64,000 nucleotides of DNA from Chionis minor (GCA_013398295.1 VZSF01006823.1:603687-667686); one strand, 5' to 3'. Positions 10,665 to 22,631 are shown, counted from the first letter of the stretch. Notes: generated by a model not told the origin, from the letters alone. Translations and numbers: made by a program.

Positions 10665-13204
10665 CGTGGGGTGTGAAGAGCACAGCTCTGCAGTGCCCCA
10701 GCAGCCTTTCCTGAGAGCAGGGCTCCCAGTTTGCTCCCCTTTTACACTGATACCAGACAAGTCATCTGAAGCAGCAAGACCACAGGTAAAGCCCTTTGAA
10801 GTGCTGGAGAAATGATTAAGAGAAATGTTTTTGCTGAGGGAGGGTGGCTGGTGGTCACTTCTGCAGTACTGACCCCAGCTCATTCCTCCTTGGACCATTA
10901 GGGCAAGCCAGCCTTGAAAGATAATACTAAATGTGTAACAAAGCACATACTACAGTCATGTGACATTCACTTTGCTGTGGAGGACTTGCTCAAAGCACTA
11001 TTGATTCTTTTAAATTTTAAGATACAATTTTTTTCACAAGTGTGGAGCAACAGGTACGTGTCACATTTGTAGTGCAGGGCACTTGTCCATTCTGAGTTTT
11101 CCTACCAGCTTTAGATACGGTAAAAGAAAAAAGAATACAGGATTTTTTTCATTTTCTTCTGAAGTATCTGGTTTCAGACTGTGGGCTGAGTCCTGCTCTC
11201 ACTGTTGTCATTTGGAGGACTCCAACTGAGTTCAGCAGTCTTTGAATGGAGGCAAGTCCATGTGCAGTAATCCAGTGCGACACAATCTTTAAAGGGGAGT
11301 TTAGCTCTGTGTAGAGAATGACTCTTCAAGATAATTCCCAGTTCATACTGTGAACTAGACAATAAAGTGGAAAGTGCTCGCTGGAATTTCCTTAAGGCAA
11401 CCTGAAGCTGTGCTCAGACTCTTTCCCGGTTTATTAGCAGTGTTTGGCAAAGTACTTCAGGCTTCTTTGCAGACCACAGTAATTGGTTACCAGACACTAG
11501 AGGACAAGCTGCCTGATAAAATTCAGAGTCTGTAATGAGGCAGACAGGCATGATAACACAGTAATAAATCACAGGCGTTAGGGTATATTCCTGGGACGGC
11601 TGGCAGAGAGGTTTCAATCAGAAGTCAAGAAGAACCTGTAGTTCCATGTCATGTAGTTCGCGGTCAAATCTCATTCTGGATCCTCTCCAGGTGTCAGGTC
11701 AAATGCAGCTGTGAGGCCCACGCTAAGGAGAAGGTAACTACAGGAGAAGGTAACTACCGATGAAATGCCAGACGGGAGATGTGCTCAGACTTGTTCTTCA
11801 GAGGCTGCATTAGAAGAAAACAGTAATTATTATACACTTCAGGAAGTTTAGTTCCTAGACCAACTATCCATTATGCATTATATGAATAATTAATTGCAAG
11901 TCCTGGTAGCTGCCTGGGATCATTCTCTGCACAACCCAAAACTGACATGGGATAAACACACAGAGTTCACAAAAAGCTCAGCAAAACTGATGAAAAAGTC
12001 TCAATGTCATCAGTGGCTCCAAATCCTGCAACATCTGCTTGGGACAAGCAGCGTGGGGACAGATGTGTTTTGCACCAGTAGGGAAAAAGGCTGCTTCCCC
12101 CCCCTCCACACACCTCCTCTTCCCTTCTTACTTATCTCCACGGGCAGGCTAGTCCATGTGCCAAAGATAGTTGAGGAGAAGAAAGCCTTCCTTCCACCAA
12201 AACTGCAGTGAATCACTAGCTTTTATGCATAACTACTTGTTTAGTCATTTATCTTTTAGCTTGGACATGTCCTTTTCTTCAGGACATGCCCTGCCCTGCA
12301 AAAACTCTTCCAAAAATATTAGCCCTGTCCCCAGAGCTGTCAAATCACAGCAGATTACTCCATCACTGCTTGTTTATAAAGTTTCTTCCACCTTCATTAG
12401 AAGAATTAGGTAGGCAAAATGCTGACAGAGATGAGCTAGCATTACCAGCAAGTGTGACAGTTTTGACAGAGCAAGGCAGATGGCTGGATCTGAAAGAACC
12501 AGTCTCATACACAGGGGTCACAAATTCAAGCTCTGCGTTTGGGTTCTGTGGTTTGTCTTTCAAAGTGTGGAAAATTCTGTTTGGGAATCTGATCTGCAGG
12601 CACTTACAGACACAGTGGGACGTGCAGTGCAGAGCAGTCCCTGGAGAACCCAGGTGCCAATCGACTGGTCAACTTTTATCGCTGAAATTACAGGATGAGT
12701 TGAGCCCAGGCTCTGATGATGCCAATATTGTTTAATGTTCTGTATTATGGATTTACCTGAAGGTGAATGATAGTCTGTTCAATTTCCGTGTGTTTTCTTT
12801 GGTGTTCAATGTTTTCTTGATGCTTAGCATCACAGTTGTAACAGAAGGTATGATAGAATAGGTATAACCATGAATTTGAAGGAAAATATACCAAGGGCTA
12901 CATTTCTTTGCAACAGTGTAAGAAATCTTTTTTTTTTTTTTCCTCCCACAGCTAAACTTGAAGGAAATCATGACAGAGCCCAAATAAAGCTCTTAAGATT
13001 CAGAGGTTAAAATGTATATTTGCAATTTTATAGAATTTTATTGTTATTTAGGTCTGACCCTACATTTTGGTGTATTTGTTTGGTTGTGTCCACAGTACTG
13101 CGGGAGTTACTAGACGTAACGAAGGGACAAAATATTTATTGCGATTTCTCTGCGCTAAATCCTGAAAGACCTGGTGCAGGATTTGAGTAGCAGGGCTCTA
13201 TCAC
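10665..13204. other. Non-coding, nothing recognised
   Basis: Contains the perfect 16-bp duplication at 11726-11757 and a T run at 12928-12941. The overlapping open frames between 11.9 and 12.7 kb show no known domain. Confidence 0.6.
11726..11757 (+). repeat. Perfect 16-bp tandem duplication
   Basis: AGGAGAAGGTAACTAC is repeated twice with no mismatch and no spacer. The lack of divergence suggests a recent slippage or repair event. Confidence 0.85.
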
Positions 13205-13663
13205 ATGCCACCCCTAAGGGCTGCTCCTCCGGGCTTAGCTTCCCCTGCACCGAAGATGGCTGCAGTTTGGCTTTACAAACCAGGAGTGCAATGGGGGCCA
13301 CCTGCCCCAAAGGTTTGCACCGACCTCTGCGGACCAAGCAGCACAGTTTCAAGCTCCCTCCGCAACGCCCCGATGAATCCAGGCCTCTTCATACCCTCTG
13401 TGCCAAAGCAAGTTGCTCCCATGCCAGGAAGGGACAGCATTGCTGCAGCCCTGAACCCACACAACACACCCACACCTTTGTGCGCGTTGGTCCCAGACGC
13501 ACAACTCTCCCTGCAAGCCGTGTGGCTAGGTGACCACGTCTCCATCTTTATTCCTCCCCCAGATTGCCACCGGAGCTGGACTTGGTTCTCCTGCATGGAA
13601 TTTTTGCTGTTGCATGTCACCGTACCTTTATCTCTGGTTTCAGTTTGGTGCAGAGCAAATTAA
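13205..13663 (+). other. Unrecognised open frame, 152 codons
   Basis: A proline/serine-rich frame without any recognisable domain overlaps a 115-residue frame on the other strand. It starts at an ATG, but I see no supporting splice or promoter context. It is most likely a chance frame. Confidence 0.15.
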
Positions 13664-13669
13664 CTCTTT

Positions 13670-13860
13670 TGGCAGATTTTTCCACTGTCAGTGGGGGTTC
13701 TTATGGTGCATTATCAATGCTCCTCGCCCTGATGATGCATAACACTAATCCATCATTAGAGCAAGAGTGTGTTCTGATGATGGATTAAAATAATTTATCA
13801 TAAGAACAAGGGGCTATAATGTAACACCGTCAAAAGATGGCACCATGCGGAGACAAACAG
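13670..13860. promoter_or_regulatory. Candidate conserved element with inverted TAATCC sites
   Basis: A repeat-free block containing a perfect 11-bp inverted repeat, TAATCCATCAT at 13746-13756 and ATGATGGATTA at 13777-13787. Each arm carries TAATCC, the bicoid-type homeodomain core used by OTX/PITX/GSC factors. TGATGATGCAT lies just upstream. Binding by such factors is inference. Confidence 0.4.
13746..13787. repeat. Perfect 11-bp inverted repeat
   Basis: The arms TAATCCATCAT and ATGATGGATTA are exact reverse complements separated by 20 bases. Confidence 0.9.
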
Positions 13861-14583
13861 ATCAACGAGGAAATTCAGTAATGCTCATTGAGTCAAGTGG
13901 ATCTGCTGCCAAGAGGCTCTTCTGCAGCAAAAGTTTGGCAACCTGCAAAAATATCATTATTCTCCTTGCTGAAACAACTCCTTGCAGTAATGGCAGTGAT
14001 TTAAGGGTTTCTCTTTTTTGAACAACAAGGGGAGCCTCCCGTTCCTAGCCACCCCCTTTCTGGGACTAAATATTCCAGGTACAATTACAGATCTTGTTTG
14101 CCCTATGCAAGTCTTAATTTTTAAGGCCATTCACATAATGAAATGCAAATATAACAGCTATTTAAACCATCAGGCCAAAGTAGGTTTCTTGCAGCAGGGC
14201 TCAGTGACTGAGAAAGAGGATTTAAGACTCAGGAGATGTGGTTATAGTCTTACCTTTCTTTTGGAAGCTCTACATCTGTAATTCAGTACTTCATTCCTGT
14301 CTAGTGCACGTTTGCTTAACTGCAGCCATATGTCTACGTGGATTCTTCTGAACTCTGTTAAAATAGGGATTAACTGAAACATCTATTTAAATGCCTTCCT
14401 GGACAGAAGTTTATGAAGTTTGGACTAAAAGCAAACATTGTACAAAAGGTTTAAGAAAAACTCGAAAGTTTCTATTTCATTGCCCACAGTCAACCGTATT
14501 TTGAGTTGCCTCTAAGAAATGGACTGTCAGTAGTCCTCTGTCAGGTGAGATGCACTAGAAAATGGATCTGCCGATCTGATAAT
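13861..14583. other. Non-coding; possible MIR-like trace near 14215-14300
   Basis: Mostly AT-rich. The text GACTCAGGAGATGTGGTT near 14226 faintly resembles the antisense MIR tail ('GACTCAGGAGACCTGGGTT'), but it is too short to call as an element. Confidence 0.4.
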
Positions 14584-14636
14584 TCACAGAATTATTGAAC
14601 AAATAAGGTTGGAAGGAGCCTCAGGATGTTGTTCAC
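14584..14636 (-). mobile_element. Short CR1-like 3' fragment
   Basis: The + strand text TCACAGAATTATTGAAC followed by AAGGTTGGAAGGAGCCTCAGG matches the layout of an inverted CR1 3' end ('TCACAGAATCA...AGGTTGGAAGGGACCT'). Only about 50 bases are recognisable. Confidence 0.5.
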
Positions 14637-16100
14637 TATATTTTTGTCTGGAAACCAGCTAGTATATGGATAAATGCAAAAAAAAAAACAGTTAAAAAAA
14701 ATCCTGTGATTCCAGAATATGTGCATCTAACGAAGGAAGCACTCCACAGGATGAATAAAAGTACCTCTGTGCAACATTGATTTTCCACAGTCTGAATGAC
14801 AGTGGTTGCCAGTCTTCCTATTACTGTAATTGCTGGCTAAATGAACTATAATTGTATTAAGTGGTAACTCTGAAATATGTATGTACTGTAAAAAGGAGCT
14901 GAAGCATTGCAGGCATAAAAATTTGATTTGCAATATTTGGAATTAGTTCGGGGTGGAGTGGTGGTGGTTGGTGGTGTTCGGTTGTACAGAAACTGGTGCA
15001 AGGAAGCACGGTCGCTCAGAGGGGTCGGGTTTTGGGAGGGTGTGTGCGGAGGGAAATGCCTCGCCACAAAGACTACAGCCTGTGGGCTCTGCATGCCCAG
15101 TGCAGTAACTGTGGTGTCTCCATCACTGCTGTGTGCCTCGTGATGCCAGCAGGGACCCCTTTAAGCGAGCCCACCCTTAGTCTCCTGTTTAATGAGTAGA
15201 GGGGAAGGCTGGTCCCCAAGGTCCATCCCGGCAGGCTCGGCGAAGCAGTTTCACCTGCACAGTGGATGACGTGCGACTTGCCCTGGGTTTCATAAATCAA
15301 AATTACTGCCAGTATATCTTTAAGAAAACAGAGAAACCACCCATGGCTGTTTGCGTTACCAAAGCACATCTTGGTGCCCATCAAGAGCACCGTGTGGGCA
15401 GTGGAAGGAGGTACCGCAAGCAAGGCGGCTTGCATAGGAAATTCTTTGGGTCAGCGCTGCTGTTGCATGCTATTTGCAGAGAGCCCACGCTTTCTGGCCT
15501 CAGCTCACCCTTTCACTCCTTAAAAATTGTTCCTTCCTTACGTAATATTGAGCAAAATAATGGTGCATTACATGGTGCTTAAGACTTTGCTGCCTTTTTC
15601 TGTTTCCTTTGACTGTTAGTTGTCACTCTTCTGTAGGAATGAAAGAATTACAGTATTTTCAATATGACTTTTCATCTTGACATGGAAACTAATGATAGTA
15701 ATATTTTTAAAAGTCAGACTGAACTGTTTTAACTTATCCAAACCAATTGCTGCAGCCTTTCGGTTTGCTCAAATTTGACATTTCAGAATCATATTTTGTT
15801 CTAATTTCAGATAGGAAAATTGTTTCCTTCCTGAGCAATTTAGGATATATTTGGGAATATTTGTGGATGCTGTGCTTTGGAATGTGGCTGAGAAGAGTAT
15901 TAGCGAGCCTGAAAACATAACAGAAAATTATCAAAATGCTGCCCGTGAAAATTCTATTGTGAAACCCCATGAAATGGAAATAATATTCTCATGAAAAGTT
16001 TTCTGAGTAAAAACCCCATAAAATGACATCTCTCCTTTCTGTTAGTCTGATGCAATAGTGGGTAACCACATTCTTACCCAGGAGGATTCGCTGCCAGTTT

Positions 16101-16122
16101 CTGCAACAATACTGCAACAATA
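16101..16122 (+). repeat. Perfect 11-bp tandem duplication
   Basis: CTGCAACAATA occurs twice in direct succession. Confidence 0.8.
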
Positions 16123-17013
16123 CATTTTATTTCCAGGGTGGAAAGACAAATGGATCTTTGTGGAGAAATGTAGCAGAATTCCAGCAAGCACTGAAAGGAA
16201 GGGCAGCCTCGCCATTGTTTTCGGTGCTCTTGGCCGAGTCCTTAATACAGTTGCTGAAAATTTTACAGTAACATTATTGTAAGCAGCGGGGAAATAATCT
16301 ACCCTCAAAATCTCGCACGCAGTTCCTATTTAACCAGCAGCAAATTGATCGCTTGGCGGGGGAAATTCCCCCCCCTCCACTCCCTTCCTCCCCAACTTTC
16401 CCTGACTGGGCAAACTGGGAGGAACGCTCTCGATGCGGGAGGGCTCCCCAGCCCTGCGCTGCCCGCGCCGCAGCATCCCGGGCAGGGACAGACCCAAGGC
16501 TGAGGCATGCTCGCTTTGCAGCCAAAGCATTCTTGAGACATGGCAGCTTTGTGCCTGGGAAACAGCCCATTATATGACCACTGAAGCAAAGATACCAATT
16601 AAAGCAGTCCTCGGGGCGACCTCAGCCTCCCTGGCAAATGTCAGCCCAGTGCCAGGAGCTGCCGGGCTAACGGAGAGAAAAACGGAGCAGCCCGCTGACT
16701 GCATCTGGGTGTTTGAAGGGTTTACAGGAGCTGAGACTATATCTAGAGGCTCCTGTAATAAAGGCATTTCCTCATTGTCCTAAAAACTCTGCTTTACCTG
16801 AGTGTGGTAGAAAATCCTATTCACCATGCTTGTCTTCACTGGGACACTCGGGGATGTTACAACAACTTCGCTAATCCACCACAGGGATTGTGAAGGATCC
16901 AAGGCTGATGTCTCAGCTGGAGAGAGGCAGGACGCACTTTCCCATTTGTACATTAACACTGAGTTTATTTATCCAAACTTCCTGCCCAGGCAATGCCACG
17001 CACGCAACTTGCT

Positions 17014-17030
17014 TGGATGGATGGATGGAT
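17014..17030 (+). repeat. (GGAT)4 microsatellite
   Basis: Four head-to-tail GGAT units. Confidence 0.8.
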
Positions 17031-17104
17031 TTTCAAGAGGAACAACATTCTCAAAAAGAACTATAAGCTAGGATTTTAAGTGCTGTCCCTCCCTTCCCCC
17101 TCTT

Positions 17105-17350
17105 AGTGTGTAATTGAGTCATCTGTAAGCATTTTGGTAGGTCAGGAATGCAATTAAATAGCCTGTCTATCGTAAAATATTTGAGCAGTAATACCTGATA
17201 AAATCATCATTATCTTGGAGTAATTGACCACATCAGATAATTAAGGTTCCTGAGGCAAAGCTTCACCCCCAAAGGAAGTTCAGCGATATTAGAGCAGGGC
17301 TGCGGGAGTCAAGACTATGTTAGCGTTTCCATTATAAGCTTTATATTTTA
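17105..17350. promoter_or_regulatory. Candidate conserved regulatory element (AP-1, TEAD-like, homeodomain)
   Basis: Repeat-free AT-rich block with a perfect AP-1 core TGAGTCA at 17115-17121, GGAATG (TEAD-like) at 17145-17150 abutting CAATTAAAT, and AGATAATTAA at 17235-17244 (GATA plus homeodomain). Motifs are seen. Enhancer role and conservation are inferred. Confidence 0.35.
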
Positions 17351-20300
17351 GGGCTGGGTAATTCTATCAGTAAAATGGCTGTAGTCTGAGACTGTACTCC
17401 TGATTTGATCTCTATTTTTTAATAATAGAATAAGGACAATACAAATCATTTTGGTCGAAAAGACTGAAAAAATCCTGCTGAAAAATGAAGTTCGAATAAG
17501 ACTTCACTTAAAAGTAGAAAAAAAGACCCAGAATGCCAAGATAACATTCTAGCTACAGCCTGGTGAATTTGCAGCCTGAGAAGGGTGTAACAATTAGCTC
17601 AGCAGCTCTCCAGTGCTGCAAGTGCTTTCAGAGTTTGAGAGCAAAGATAATTCTGCCTTTGATTTCTCAGCAGTTCTAAGTATATACCTTTAAGATATAC
17701 ATCTGGCAGACATGATGCAAGCAATAGTTTTGTCACAGAGTTAGTGACAAATGAGACATATCCTAAACTTCACTTTAAATACAGGAGTGCCGCGCTGGAT
17801 CAAAGCAAGGTCTGTCCATCCACCCTAGTGTTTTCTTGTGACACTGGATGATACTGAATGTGAGTGGAACAATAGCTTCTCAGCATCTGCTAATCAAGGA
17901 TTTAGGGTTTTCTTCTGCTATGCGATGCCTTTGGGTCAGAAGGCTTCTTGTAAATAACCACCACTTGTGTCTCAATCTCTACTTTCAAACTCAAAACGGT
18001 AAAAAAACACAAAGCGATGGAATTTGAAGACTGTCACGTCCTCTTCTTTGTACATCTGCACTGCTAAGCAAAAGCATCAGGGAGCGAACTGAAAACCTGG
18101 GTCATTGTCGGCCTCACAAGTTATTTGGTATCTCACAACCTGGCCTTCTACAAGACACATAAGCTCTAACCTTCAGCGTGGGCACAAGCCAGGCTGTGCC
18201 CATCAGCCTCAAGATGAGGACCTTGCTCCCTGTCTCTCTTCTATTTAGCAGCATAGTTAGAGCAGCCATGGCCGCATTACCATAAAATCTGAGCTCTTCA
18301 CTCTTCTTTATTGCATCTCTTCTTTGAATCACTCTTAGACGGTAAGGAAGGAATTTATACCTCATTCCAGGGGAGGCAAGTGCGATGCAGATACTGACAT
18401 CTTTGAAGTATGTAGGGATTTTGCCATTAAATATTGCAGACTTTGGAGCTCAAACTTACATCAAATCAAGATGAGACTTAACTTTCTAAAAGACTTCAGA
18501 AGAATCATGCCCGGTTATACTGAAAAGGTGAGAGGTGGGAGTAAGCAGCCTGCCCAGGGCTCGCAGAGGGTTTGCTCAGCTCAGGGACCAAAGGAAAATC
18601 CCATGGACGGCTGCACATTTGTTTATTCTCAAGACTCATGTCTGTTTGCCCAAACAAAGGGGCAAGCCATTCCTCCATGATTTAAAATAGTTTCCTCTCA
18701 CCAAGTGTCGGGAGCTCAGAGCAGGACGGTGTGTATATTGAAGCCTTTACATTTTTGTGCAACTGTCGGTGGTATTGCTATTTTGTGCTTTGCGCAAGTT
18801 TCTTTTCCCTGGAGTCGCTCTCAAAACTCTTTGATTTTTTTTATCTCAGTACCCTCTAGGATTATTTTTTCTGCTGCATTTGCGTTCTGATTTTTTTCTG
18901 AAAAGTGTCTTAATGAAAAATACGTACCAGAATGCTCCATGTGAGTAGTCTCCAATGCTGAAGATCAATAACAGTTTATTTGATCACTGACAGCAAATGC
19001 TCTTTCAATTAAGCAGGTCACATAAATAACTTTCTGGTTCCAACATTATTTGGAAAGGTTGAGTGTGAAATAAATGTGATTGGGTTGGTGGTAGAAGTCC
19101 CTCAAAAGGGTTGGAGTAAAAAGCCACCTAAGTACTTGGACGCTGATCCTTGCTTTATCAGGATGGCCCAAGGCAGCCAAATTGCGTTTAGAAATCTCCA
19201 CAGAGTACACTTTTGTACAGATTTTCATCACTTTCCTGATTTTAAGAAAGATGAAGGCTTCTTAAGAAAAACTTTTCACGTGGTTATTGGCATTTTTGTT
19301 TGTTGTTCCAGCTAGAAACACAATATAGCATGCCCCAAAATTAAAATTGTGTGTTTACCCCTCTTCCCTCCACAAACATCCCATTATGCTTCTGAGTGAG
19401 GGTTCAGGTCAGCATTGTTTTATCCCTGCAGGTTTCCCTCATTCTCAGAGCCACACTGGTGCGTGTCCCAGCCTGGGGGAGGGTTATACTCACAGCAACA
19501 CAACCTCTCTGCGTGTGACTATAGACACTGGCTGACCTTAAAAACGCCAGGCCAGGTCCGGGCACAGTATAAAGTCAGAGCTGACTGAAATCAAGCAGCC
19601 TCCCAACAAGCGAGGATAGCATCCTTACAACAAAAAGATACAGGATGGCACATGGAAAACACACCAAAAAAAGTGGAAAGCTACAAATGACACTTCATCA
19701 TCGAAAGCTTGGAAAAATAAAGCCTACACACAAAAATAACGAGAAATCTGTATTTCACAGTGGGGACCTGAACCAAACAGTGGGGATTAATGACCTTTAG
19801 GAGTGCCCAATATTCAAATCAAAATCTACAGTAGACTTTTTCAGTTATCCTCAATTCACAAATATTATAAAGCCCAAAACTTGACCAAAGCTTTTGTGGA
19901 CAGCAACGGTCCTTGTTTCGTTTGAGGCTGGCTCTGCAAATGGTGCTGCTGTCCTTTCCCCTTTAATTTTTCCAATACCTGGTTTCTGCAGAAGTTGCGG
20001 GGGGAGAAGCAGATTTTGCAGCTGCTGAGAAGAAGATCAGAGGCACCAACCTTGTTTAAAAATTCCATAATCAATTTAGGAAAAAACCAGTAAAACCCCA
20101 GGAAACTCCCCAACTTCACTAAGAAGTCCTCAGTTCAAAGATAGCTGTACTAGGAGGAATCCACAGGATCTGCCTGTCAATAGGTTTCTTAGAGGGAGAA
20201 ATGTTAAGGGTTTTTTTTTTTTCTTTCTCTGCCATTGAGAAACAACTTCATAACTGCAGAACAAGGTGAAACTACTAACAGAGGCTGGTGGGAGAGGAGG

Positions 20301-20637
20301 ATCAGGGAGGAAGGGAGTTCATGTCCTGAGGATGACTTGCCCCTGTGAACTGCCGCCATTGATCTCTCAGCTGCTGAAGGTTAGATGAAAATAATCTGCC
20401 CTATCTTTGGGTCTGTATCTGCAGGGTCTGAGCAGCCCAAGGTGGCACAAAGCAGCTTGCTGTGCTTTGGACCCTGAACTCTTAGTTTTTGTAATATGAC
20501 TTTAACGTCATCGCAAGAAGTGTTAAACGGGCTTAACTCTTCAAAGTCAACACACAGGTACAGAGCAGTAGCTTTCCAAAGCAGTCCCTGAAAAAGCTCC
20601 ACAAGATAGCTAAGCTGCTATACCCATACGACTGTTT
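17351..20637. other. Non-coding, nothing recognised apart from one old repeat
   Basis: AT-rich, with an old retroposon trace at about 17781-17860 and a T run at 20211-20222. Frames at 18114-18365 and 19865-20119 show no known domain. Confidence 0.6.
17781..17860. repeat. Probable ancient sauropsid retroposon fragment
   Basis: ACAGGAGTGCCGCGCTGGAT, then GGTCTGTCCATC and later TGACACTGG parallel a common sauropsid repeat ('GGAATTGCCATACTGGATCAGACC...GGTCCATCTAG...GACAGTGGC'). Diverged, with uncertain family name and limits. Confidence 0.45.
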
Positions 20638-21082
20638 TAGAATCATAGAATGGTTTAGGTTAGAAAGGATCTTTAAAGGCCATCTAGTCCAACCCCCCTG
20701 CAATGACCAGGGACATCTTCAACTAGATCAAGCTGCTCCAAGCCCCATCCAACCTGGCCTTAGACATTTCAAGGGATGGGGAATCTACCACCTCTCTGGG
20801 TAACCTGGGCCAGTGTTTCACCACCCACATTGTAAAAAATATCTTTCTTACATCTAGTCTGAATCTCCCATCTTTTAGTTTAAAGCCATCACCCCTTGTC
20901 CTGTTGCAACAGACCCTGCTGAAAAGTTTGCCCCCATCTTTCCTGTAGCCCCCTTTAGGCACTGGAAGGGGCTATAATGTCTCCCTGAAGCCTTCACTTC
21001 TTCCAGGCTGAACAACCCCAACTCTGTCAGCCTGTCTTCATAGGAGAGGTGCTCCAGCCCTTTGATCATTGTTGTGGCCCTA
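20638..21082 (-). mobile_element. CR1 LINE, 5'-truncated 3' end
   Basis: The + strand opens with AGAATCATAGAATGGTTTAG and continues CATCTAGTCCAACCCCCC, the classic inverted bird CR1 tail. On the minus strand, 20723-20962 and the adjacent frame up to about 21060 still show ORF2-end residues (GLEHLSYEDRLTELGLFSLE, RGDGFKLKDGRFRLDVRK, KHWPRLPREVVDSPSLEM), now split by a frameshift. It lies in the same orientation as the copy at 1041. The upstream edge runs into an A/T-rich tract. Confidence 0.95.
20723..21060 (-). pseudogene. CR1 ORF2 C-terminal remnant, frameshifted
   Basis: Two overlapping minus-strand frames together cover the end of CR1 ORF2. The break between them is within the copy, so it cannot encode an intact product. 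Only sequence downstream of the RT catalytic region is present. Confidence 0.85.
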
Positions 21083-21500
21083 AAAAATTTTATTACTTTT
21101 TTAAAAAAAAACACACTACCCCTCACTCTACAGCATCTACAGATTTAAATTTCCTTCATCACTATGGTGGGACACTGGGGCTTGGACGTCTTAACCACAG
21201 GGACTGGAGCAAACTCCAGTCTGTGCACCCTTATTCAGCCACAATAGGGTGAAGAGAAGGTCCAGTGTGCCCAGTGCTCACACACACATTGCAGAGGGAA
21301 GACAAGGCAATCAGTGAGTGTTAATCTTAACCCGCCCCATCTAGTCATCTGCAGCTAGTGACAATAATGCTTAATAGTTCTTGCTGTGTTTGTCATTCAG
21401 GATTTACATTGCTTTCTGAATCAGCTGGTACTTTTAGCCTGTGCAATGTCCTGTGGATGTGAGTTCCACCCTCCAATTATACACTGTATGAACCAAAACC

Positions 21501-21517
21501 TTTTTTTTTTTTTTTTT
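21501..21517 (+). repeat. Poly-T run (17)
   Basis: Uninterrupted T run. Confidence 0.9.
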
Positions 21518-21936
21518 CCATTTTATCTCCTACGTTAGGAGTAACCGTGAGTAATCCAGCTATGACTACGATTCATTACCATCTCAGGATTGTTGCCTGG
21601 AATATGAGGAAACCAGCTTTGAATCCTCTTTGAGTGCCACTTATCCCAAAAGGCTTTCATTGTTCATGAAAAACCAACGCTGAATGGCAATGCACAGAGA
21701 CAACACTTAACGTTCCAGCACAGGAGCCTGATCTTCTTTGCACAAATGCATGTGGGATGAGTGCTGAATAGAAGCAAAATGAGCATGCAAATAACCCCAT
21801 GTACCAACCGGTGTTTCAATCCCCGCAGAGCTGGGTGTTCACACAGGATCTCGCTTGCACGCTTGTCTCCGGGTAGTTTGAATGCTGAAACTGGCTCCGT
21901 GCCAAGGTACATAACCACTTTTACACATGCACATTT

Positions 21937-21960
21937 AAAAAAAAAAAAAAAAAAAAAAAA
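21937..21960 (+). repeat. Poly-A run (24)
   Basis: Uninterrupted A run. It could be the tail of an old retroposed sequence, but no element upstream is recognised. Confidence 0.85.
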
Positions 21961-22189
21961 GAAAAACCAAACCAAAAACCTGTCTGAGGATCAGCCTGAC
22001 TCTGAATAGCACACCTGGCTGTGACTCGAGAGGCTTCAGACTGACTCCAAGCTCAGCTCCTTACAGATGGTCTGTTCGCCTCAGTTTCCCTTCTTCCTTT
22101 CTGCTCATATTTTCCTAGTAAATTGTTGCGAGCCGGCACAGTTTCTCTTTATGTGCGCGGCACTAAAGGGTTGAGATCTCAGCGGGGAA

Positions 22190-22483
22190 AGGGACACACT
22201 ACCCTAATCCAAATCATAATAACGACAATTGCATGAAATTGATGGGCTTTTCTGAAATTTCCCTATCACTAACTTTTATACTACCCATCACAGCTGCAAA
22301 TTCCTAAAGTGACAGCACCTATTGGCCTACCGTTATTATGCATAATAATAATTTAACTAAAATAGCAACGGAAAATGTGCATTACACAAAATGAATTTAA
22401 ATTGATTTTTTTCTTCATTCTCAAAGCTTATTACTAATTGGTATTTTTAGAGCAGAGATTCATTTTCATACACTAAAATTAAT
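22190..22483. promoter_or_regulatory. Candidate conserved AT-rich element
   Basis: Repeat-free AT-rich block with TTATTATGCATAATAATAAT near 22335 (POU/homeodomain-like, partly palindromic) and several TAAT cores. It directly abuts two ancient foldback elements. Conservation is inferred. Confidence 0.3.
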
Positions 22484-22567
22484 GGGCCATATCAGCGGGT
22501 GTGAATCAGGATAGCTCCATTGAATTCAATGGGTCCTATATCATTTACTCCAGCAGAGAATCTCACC
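22484..22567. mobile_element. Ancient foldback (MITE-like) element
   Basis: The sequence is an imperfect palindrome centred on CCATTGAATTCAATGG. The left arm (GGGCCATATCAGCGG, then GTGAATCAGG and ATAGCTCC) pairs loosely with the right arm (GGGTCCTATATCATTTACTC, then CAGCAGAGAATC). It matches the style of an old amniote repeat in which 'TTTACACCAGCTGAGGATCTGG' mirrors its other half. It is probably a relic of a non-autonomous DNA transposon; the family name is not certain. Confidence 0.6.
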
Positions 22568-22631
22568 TATTATTCCAAAGAGCATTTTCTTTTTTGTAAC
22601 TCACAAAGTAATTGCATTTTCAGTCTTATGT

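Larger units (their letters stand above)
14637..17104. other. Non-coding with small tandem repeats
   Basis: Includes a GGTGG-rich patch at about 14950-14985, an 11-bp tandem pair at 16101-16122 (CTGCAACAATA twice), a GC-richer stretch around 16.35-16.5 kb and (GGAT)4 at 17014-17030. No gene recognised. Confidence 0.6.
21083..22189. other. Non-coding with homopolymers
   Basis: T run (17) at 21501-21517 and A run (24) at 21937-21960. The text GCCTCAGTTTCCC at about 22079 is MIR-like, but the surroundings are too diverged to define an element. Confidence 0.6.

Noticed and set aside
10548..10946. 132-codon minus-strand frame
   Set aside because: Its centre is the serine/leucine translation of a GA microsatellite.
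14200..14300. Possible further MIR tail (GACTCAGGAGATGTGG)
   Set aside because: Match too short and lacks a second ordered landmark.
21937..21960. Poly-A as the tail of a processed pseudogene
   Set aside because: No gene-like sequence or flanking direct repeat was recognised upstream.
22015..22092. Possible further MIR copy ending GCCTCAGTTTCCC
   Set aside because: Only the 13-base end is convincing; the rest is too diverged to define.
22499..22510. GTGTGAATCAGG, similar to part of miR-138
   Set aside because: It lies inside the foldback repeat arm and lacks the rest of the microRNA.
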